Shown in pieces: positions 58,403-64,000 of a stretch of 64,000 nucleotides of DNA. The position numbers and the translations under genes were made by a program. This DNA comes from Isoetes taiwanensis (Eukaryota; Streptophyta; Lycopodiopsida; Isoetales; Isoetaceae). The stretch is from assembly GCA_021234155.1 (NCBI GenBank), contig JAJEKV010000272.1, positions 250,001 to 314,000 of the forward strand, in the 5' to 3' direction. The notes under the pieces were generated by a model. The model made no database searches. It was not told where the DNA came from and worked only from the letters and a program-made list of their open reading frames with translations. How positions within the stretch are numbered: position 1 is the stretch's first letter; each line of letters starts with the position of its first letter.

Positions 58403-59230
58403 TCAGGTGGAAGGGGAGTAAAAGAATTGAGGAGATGGAGGATAATAGAGATGAGTGGGAGGAGTCCTATACAGAGGAGATCTATTCGGAGACGGTGTGA
58501 TTGGCGGCGAAGCAAGAGGACTTCTCAGACCTGGTGCAGAGTGATGGAAATTCTTCATAGGAGTTAGGCGAGGCGAAGGCGGAGAATTGGCGCTAAATCT
58601 CGGACTTGCCCTGCGGTTGCTAGAAGGAATTACCATCATGAGATCACTTGGAATGTAATAAGGCGAGTACCGCGCAGGAGACATGGAGGATTTTCTAAAG
58701 GAGGGTTCTTTAGATGAAGGCATGGGACTGAAGGAAGACCTTGGGGGAGTGAAGACAGGAGAAGTAAGGGGTGTAAGGAAGGGGGTTTCCTGAGGAGTTC
58801 CAGTGTAAGATGCAGTGGCATAATCGCAGGAGCCTCGCTTCGATCTGCAATCTTCCATCTCCATATCCTCCTTAGTCTCTTCCAAGATGGTGAAGAGACT
58901 TCTAGCATGTTGGTGCTCATGTTGATGATGTTCATCTGTGCTGTTCTCCACATGCACAGGGTACAATTTGGCCACCAGTTCAGAATGAAAATTAGACTGG
59001 CTGTGCTGCTGATGATATACAGAACTCATTATGCTCAAATCTGAAGAATGATCAAACCTTGCTTCTGGATTTAGTATCATCATAGTGTCCTGGTTGAAAG
59101 TACTTACTCTTCTGTTAAAGAAGGCCTTCTTTTTCCAGAAGAGTAGGTAGTAGAGCTCTGCTACAAGAAGCAGGAAAAAACCAACAAATATCACACTTAG
59201 ACCTATTCCCAAGGCCCCCAAAGAACCCAT
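58403..59230 (-). CDS. Plant membrane protein, single N-terminal TM, ETPFLTP motif
   Basis: An intact frame. I use the ATG at 59230 (MGSLGALGIG), giving 275 residues; the open frame goes eight codons further only through a TTG. Residues about 5-32 are one hydrophobic helix (LGIGLSVIFVGFFLLLVAEL) followed by YYLLFWKKK, so the helix probably anchors the protein with a basic cytosolic side. Then come a His-rich stretch, the conserved LFTILEETKEDME (about 112-124), TPQETPFLTPLTSPVFTPP (about 145-163) and a Ser/Pro-rich tail. This order is that of a plant family annotated as membrane lipoprotein-like or hydroxyproline-rich; its biochemical role is unknown. No introns are needed. Confidence 0.85.
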   Translation of the reverse strand: MGSLGALGIGLSVIFVGFFLLLVAELYYLLFWKKKAFFNRRVSTFNQDTMMILNPEARFDHSSDLSIMSSVYHQQHSQSNFHSELVAKLYPVHVENSTDEHHQHEHQHARSLFTILEETKEDMEMEDCRSKRGSCDYATASYTGTPQETPFLTPLTSPVFTPPRSSFSPMPSSKEPSFRKSSMSPARYSPYYIPSDLMMVIPSSNRRASPRFSANSPPSPRLTPMKNFHHSAPGLRSPLASPPITPSPNRSPLYRTPPTHLYYPPSPQFFYSPST

Positions 59231-61990
59231 ATTCCTGTTCCTGTTTTCTGCCAATCAATCCTCCTTAACATGCATCAAAAACCTTAACCTAAATTGGAAG
59301 AAGCACGAGACCTTGAGCCTGGGCTGCAGCGCATGAAAATCCCCTGCATTTTCAGCCATTTTTTTTTCGTATTCAATGGCCAAATGAGACGAAGAATTGC
59401 AGCAAAAATCAATCCCACCCTTTTTGTCTAACCGGGCAGAGAACCCAGAGTTTGCATTCCAACTTCAGACCTCCAATGCTCAGATTTTGCAGTTATGGAC
59501 TTCCTGTTCCAAGGAGAAATAGTAAAACGGCATCATCCATGTTTCAGCCCCCAAGAAAAAAGAACTAGGTTCGAGAAGGAAGGCCTGATCTCCTTAGTGC
59601 CACAAAAAACCAAAATATGGAGCGAAGGTACAGGTCATGCAATTTGGCGCTTCGACATTATTGCCAGAGGGTCAGCTCTACTGGAAAGAGAAGAAAAACA
59701 AGTCAAAACTATGGAGATTTTAATCTGAAGAAGACCCAGCAGAGCTATTCTTTGTCTAAACACAACCACTGATCCAATATGCCATCACGGATCTGCGGCT
59801 GGTCGATCTGCATTGGGACCCAGATGCTAAAAGGGGCTTGCAAAGTCTCAAAACAAGGACCAGGGAAAGGGGATTGCCGGATTAAACAACCCACAAAAGA
59901 AAAAGCGGAGGAACTCTGCGACAAACAAGCCCTTGCACCGAAGTCCAAATCCGCAGATCCGTGCCCTGTTCTTGCCCTTTTTGGGGCTTGACTCCTTGTG
60001 CCGAATTTTCTGTTACCTTCTTCTGATCTGTTTTACCCTTTGCAGGTACTATTTGTCAGAAAGGAAAAACAAATGAAACAGAGTACCACTCACTGCCTGA
60101 CTGCTGCAGGGCAACTGCCATAGCCAAGCTTTTCAGAGCAACAGAAACCCAGTTTGGGCTTGGCCTTGTAATGTAGAATGGGATCTGTCCAAAATCAGGA
60201 GCCCAGGCCAAAAACAGAGCTAGCACTGTATTCTATCATTTATTCTGTTATAAGTTCGGCTTAGCCTTGATCTGCCATCTGCATCAGTAGAAGCCATAGC
60301 CGAATCCGACCCTTTTGTGTGCATCCCTGTTTTGGAAGCTGTAATTTTGTAGTTTTTCAGCTCAAGAATTGAATGCCATGTGCTATATAATTACTGGCCG
60401 CCAAATTTAGACAAATGGCTTTGTGTAATTAGAGCCCAGATTCTAGTTAGTCTGCTCATGTTTGTCTTGTTTTAGCTGCAGGCTTTATTGTATATGGTCT
60501 TGTAGTTAACGTCTCTATTCATGTTAGCACGAAGATTACATTAATTAGGTTTATTCTGATAGATTATTCTTAGATCACTGATCAGGAAAACGTGACTATT
60601 TCTGCCCAGAATTGGTTGGACGTGTAGCAGAATATAAATAATAGTTGGAAATGCGGTATCTTTGATTTTCTCGAGGAGATTCTTCTTTTTGGGAATTAGG
60701 TGTTTTTCATCACAAACAAGAAATAGAAGCACATTTTAGTTCAAGTTTTACCTTTAAGAACTAGGGCTCTCAATTCTTGGAGTGTATAAAATCCCATAAG
60801 GGCATTCTATAAAATGTAAAATGGACTTATGTTGAAATTTCGTCCATGTTGTAGTTGTATTAATTTTACATGATTTAGAGAAAATTTAAATTGGTAGTAA
60901 TTTTAACAAAAGTCCTTTTACTATCTTGCATAATGTGTTTACATCTAATAGCTAACCAACCTTCAAAATAAATCAAGCATCATCTGAAACATTCCGTGGA
61001 GATTCGACTAGATTATCATATAACGTGCACGTCCCAGTTATGGACAGAACAGGTTCAGTTTCGTGGATATACCAGTTATCCCCTACATGAGGGAGATATC
61101 ATATTCAAATACTTCCTACCAAGATATTATTATCCTGATTGTCAAATAAATGCGCAACAGACTGAGCTTAACTTTGTGTCTTATTGTTGTCGCCTATTCC
61201 ATTGATGTAACATATGTGCCTTACATATATGTGCTTATAAATGACTGCCATATGACAACCTAGGGTGGGTTGTAAAGTGGGGTGGCGACCTTGATGTGCA
61301 AGGCTCCATGCAGTATCTTAGAAGAGAAACATTGTTTCATTCTTGGGCAATGGGAGACCATCTCTTTCAATGAATATTGTATACTTCCTAGCTTCACATC
61401 CCTTGTCTTCATAGTCATTTTTTAGTATTCAATTATAAGTACTCCATTCAAGGAGTCCACATCCCAAGCTTACAACTCCAGAATGACAAATCTATTTCTA
61501 GAACAACACCCAAAGTGGAGCATTATAGACGTGACTCCACCATCTGGCTTTCGCACGAGGTGATACTGAATACATCTTTTACCAAGACCTGATATCACCA
61601 TGGACTATTTTGTAGTTCCATCATTCAATGTTGCAATAATTCTTTCACTCCTTTGATGGATGAAGTGTTTCAAATTCATTTGGATCCATACTCTGGACAT
61701 CATAAATTCACTAAGACAAGGTAAGAATTGATCTCCATTCTTGGTTGGCTTCATTGTTGCATGTAGTAAGATTAACTATGCCTTAATAACAAAAACTTTG
61801 TGATTTCCTGTAGGTTATGACATGTATCTTTTCGCTCATTCCTACTTGCATTAATAAATCCTAACAAAAATAAATAATATTCACTTCTTTAACAGATAAG
61901 CAATGCAAATTTAATGGATAATAATACAAGTTAGTTAATGTCAGAGTCCAAATATTGGAGCATCTTTCCAAGAAATATAAACCGCTAGTA
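59231..61990. other. Upstream flank of the membrane-protein gene
   Basis: The promoter is expected here on the minus strand. A TATA-like tatatagcac lies at about 60378-60387, far from the ATG, and no nearer one stands out. Short plus-strand frames (59495-59728, 59779-59991) are unrecognised and probably chance. Confidence 0.3.
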
Positions 61991-63257
61991 TATGAATCTA
62001 CGTTCCTCCTCGCGGATAATACAACCTTGTGATAAGGTTATAGAAGGAATCTTCTATGTATTCTTTATTAGTTATTATTTTGTCTTTTGTAAAAGTGACA
62101 ATGTGCTTCCATTACCTTTAAAATATACTTTCCCCCCAAACCTAAATTCGAATACTCCAATGGTGCAATTTAGGGAATAAAATTGGGCTTTGGATGTATT
62201 CTTATCTTATTTAGGATGATAGTGCATGCACAATATCATCAGCGATCGACTGCGTGTTGGTTTGTATGGGATGCATCATGGTCGCGCATGGTTGGTGATA
62301 CTGGCAGGTATTATCATTGGGGTTGGAATAACCTTTAGTAGTTAAGAAAAATTGCTCAAAATTATAGGAGGTGACTTGTTAGAATTATCGATTTCGAGGA
62401 CAAGGACATAGATTGGAATTTGGAGATGGGCAGAACCATAGGACAAGTTTTTGCTCTAGGCGGTATCACCGAAACAACGGTAAATTTAGCGGGAATCTAT
62501 TAATAAATACCATCACAGAACGCGACTACTTACAAAGTTAGGTTCTGAGAGTTATATCCCCGGGTCATGTAGGGGACATGACACCTTTCACAAGTAGAGG
62601 ATTTCCCCTAGGAAGGAGAACCAAGTTCACACCCAAATCAAGGGCATCCCGAAAAGGCACGAGAAATAGAGTAGAGAAAGCAGATCCATAATTGTATCTA
62701 AGAAACAGGAAAGATGTTGAATATCCTAAAGCCTTGATCTTATCAGTCTTTTCAAGGCCCGCTTTGATGCCTAATTTTTCGAGCAAATCAAAGCCACAGA
62801 AAAACACATTCCCCAACAAATATTTTTTCTGGTTCATACTACCATCATACAAACAATTCCTTTAGGAGATTGGCTGCTGGCAGTAGCCATTTCCCCTGCC
62901 TTGCCAACAAGCATTCACCTCTTGGTCTTCCACAACGTCAAGAAAAGAAAATTGGATGTAGCAGGCCAAAGTAAGAATGGAGAGCTGCGTTCATTCTTGC
63001 TATAAATGATCATCACATGGCACTTTGCGATTGGATAAGAAACGAGAACGATGGTCAATTTTTCTTGACATAGTGTGTGAACGGAATTTACATTAAAAAT
63101 AAAAATTTATATTAACTTAAAGACGAAAAAAGATAGTGTGAACATGATTTTTATTGATGTTTTCTTTAAAAAAGTTAGCTTAACCCAATGTTAACTAGTG
63201 GTGCGAAGGACACTTTTATTAAAATTTTAACTTAAAGGATGGCGGATGCGAAGTAAG
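61991..63257. other. AT-rich interval, no supported gene
   Basis: A 95-residue minus-strand frame (62852-62565; GFDLLEKLGIKAGLEKTDKI, LVPFRDALDLGVNLVLLPRG) looks protein-like but matches nothing I recognise. Confidence 0.3.
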
Positions 63258-63560
63258 GTTATCGGTCTGGCTGAGGCTGATAACAAAAAGTGTGTGATTG
63301 AGGTTGGACATCCGAGGTTAGATATTTGCCATGTAAGGCTGAGGCTTGCCAAGGTCGAAGGCCGAGCCGAGGGCATATAACTGAAGCCATGCATTTTTTG
63401 TTATCAGTCTGGGTAAATACTGATAACCACCTTATCGGGCTTATATGGGTGGAATAGTACTGATAACTAGTTATCAGCATTGCACCTATCAATATTGCAC
63501 CAATAATAATAACCAAAAATCAAAGGCTCTCCCTTTTTACACAAGAGTCTGATAACACAT
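63258..63560. repeat. GATAAC/GTTATC palindrome cluster
   Basis: CTGATAAC or its complement recurs at about 63277, 63399, 63420, 63460, 63468 and 63549. The pair at 63460-63477 forms an exact 18-base palindrome (ctgataactagttatcag). gataacaaaaag (63279) and ttttttgttatc (about 63394) are long inverted arms. It looks like a small fold-back element. Confidence 0.6.
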
Positions 63561-64000
63561 CATGAGTAGATTGTTTTACTAACAAAGGACTTCTATGCAA
63601 TTTGCGAAACACATGTTCCATGTATTTACGTTTTTTTCTGAATTTATTATCCAATACACTAGAAAACAAAAGGAACATAATTTTTGCCATTTATATCAAG
63701 CAAAAGGAATCAACTCTTAATATCCGTTCTAACACAAAGGGCATAACAACATGAAGAATGCTCTTCATAATTTTATTAAGATTGTAGTCGAATTATCTAG
63801 ATAACAGAGAATACCATCAATCTAATTAAAATCAATCTTTGGCAATATAACGAAGATACTATATGCATCCCTTTTAGTCCCAAGAGGTATGCTCTCGACT
63901 ACATTAGTCAACTTCCAGGCTCCTGCAACTAAAATTAGGGTACAATTATAAATTGGTCATTCTTAAAAGAGAGGACTACTACTGGAAAAGGCAAAATTGT
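63561..64000. other. AT-rich end of the window
   Basis: Nothing coding is supported. Confidence 0.35.

Noticed and set aside
62565-62852. Organelle-derived DNA carrying a 95-codon frame
   Set aside because: I recognise no plastid or mitochondrial gene in or around it.

Overview
The window looks like a stretch of a large, repeat-rich land-plant nuclear genome. Gene density is low, introns follow GT-AG rules, and the recognisable cellular genes are plant-type: a DCD-domain protein, a one-pass membrane protein with an ETPFLTP motif, a HAD/NLI-type phosphatase of a plant family, and fragments of ClpX, PPR and F-box genes. Most other recognisable sequence is decayed transposon. A fern or another non-flowering land plant is my best guess, from the mix of element families; this is inference and no single marker proves it.

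Left part (1-7.5 kb): three decayed minus-strand coding units. They are a multi-exon gene with a Ulp1/C48-protease-like core whose catalytic residues look lost (120-2369), a coiled-coil protein with a Cys-rich end (3198-4490), and a DUF7869-type transposon protein in pieces (4674-7489). One break in the last is an exact 20-bp tandem duplication. Next (7.8-14.8 kb) comes an unusual plus-strand locus. It has two homologous TATA promoter modules about 1.16 kb apart, an acidic nuclear-type protein, a long decayed coding stretch, and an HAD/NLI-like phosphatase gene with a clean 200-bp intron. Upstream and intronic positions are dotted with a 13-bp palindrome of the type CACGCCAGGCGTG. At 11661-11943 nine copies form an array: five direct 32-bp units followed by inverted units.

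Middle (15-36 kb): mostly non-coding, with an orphan ClpX exon region (19124-19402), a TIR element (about 26770-27374), a Helitron 3' end (27579-27606), tRNA-derived SINE-like heads, LINE 3' fragments and several two-copy tandem duplications. At 36020-37523 lies a HUH-endonuclease (Rep-like) gene with an HLHLQ metal motif and a GYCLKD tyrosine motif, split by a frameshift; its motif layout suggests a Replitron- or CRESS-type mobile element.

Right part (37.5-64 kb): an intact DCD gene with a WG/GW-rich C-terminal half (41619-43286, minus), LINE remnants (44883-45920 plus; 53961-55535 minus with a pentanucleotide tail), a second copy of the coiled-coil family (45958-46325), a Ty1-copia pol with 3' LTR but no 5' half (46470-49430), PPR and F-box fragments, an intact membrane-protein gene (58403-59230, minus), then AT-rich intergenic DNA with GATAAC palindromes at the far right. 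The intact genes are single-copy cellular genes and do not form a pathway. The other coding traces are mobile elements or gene fragments, and short tandem duplications are a recurring local form of damage.
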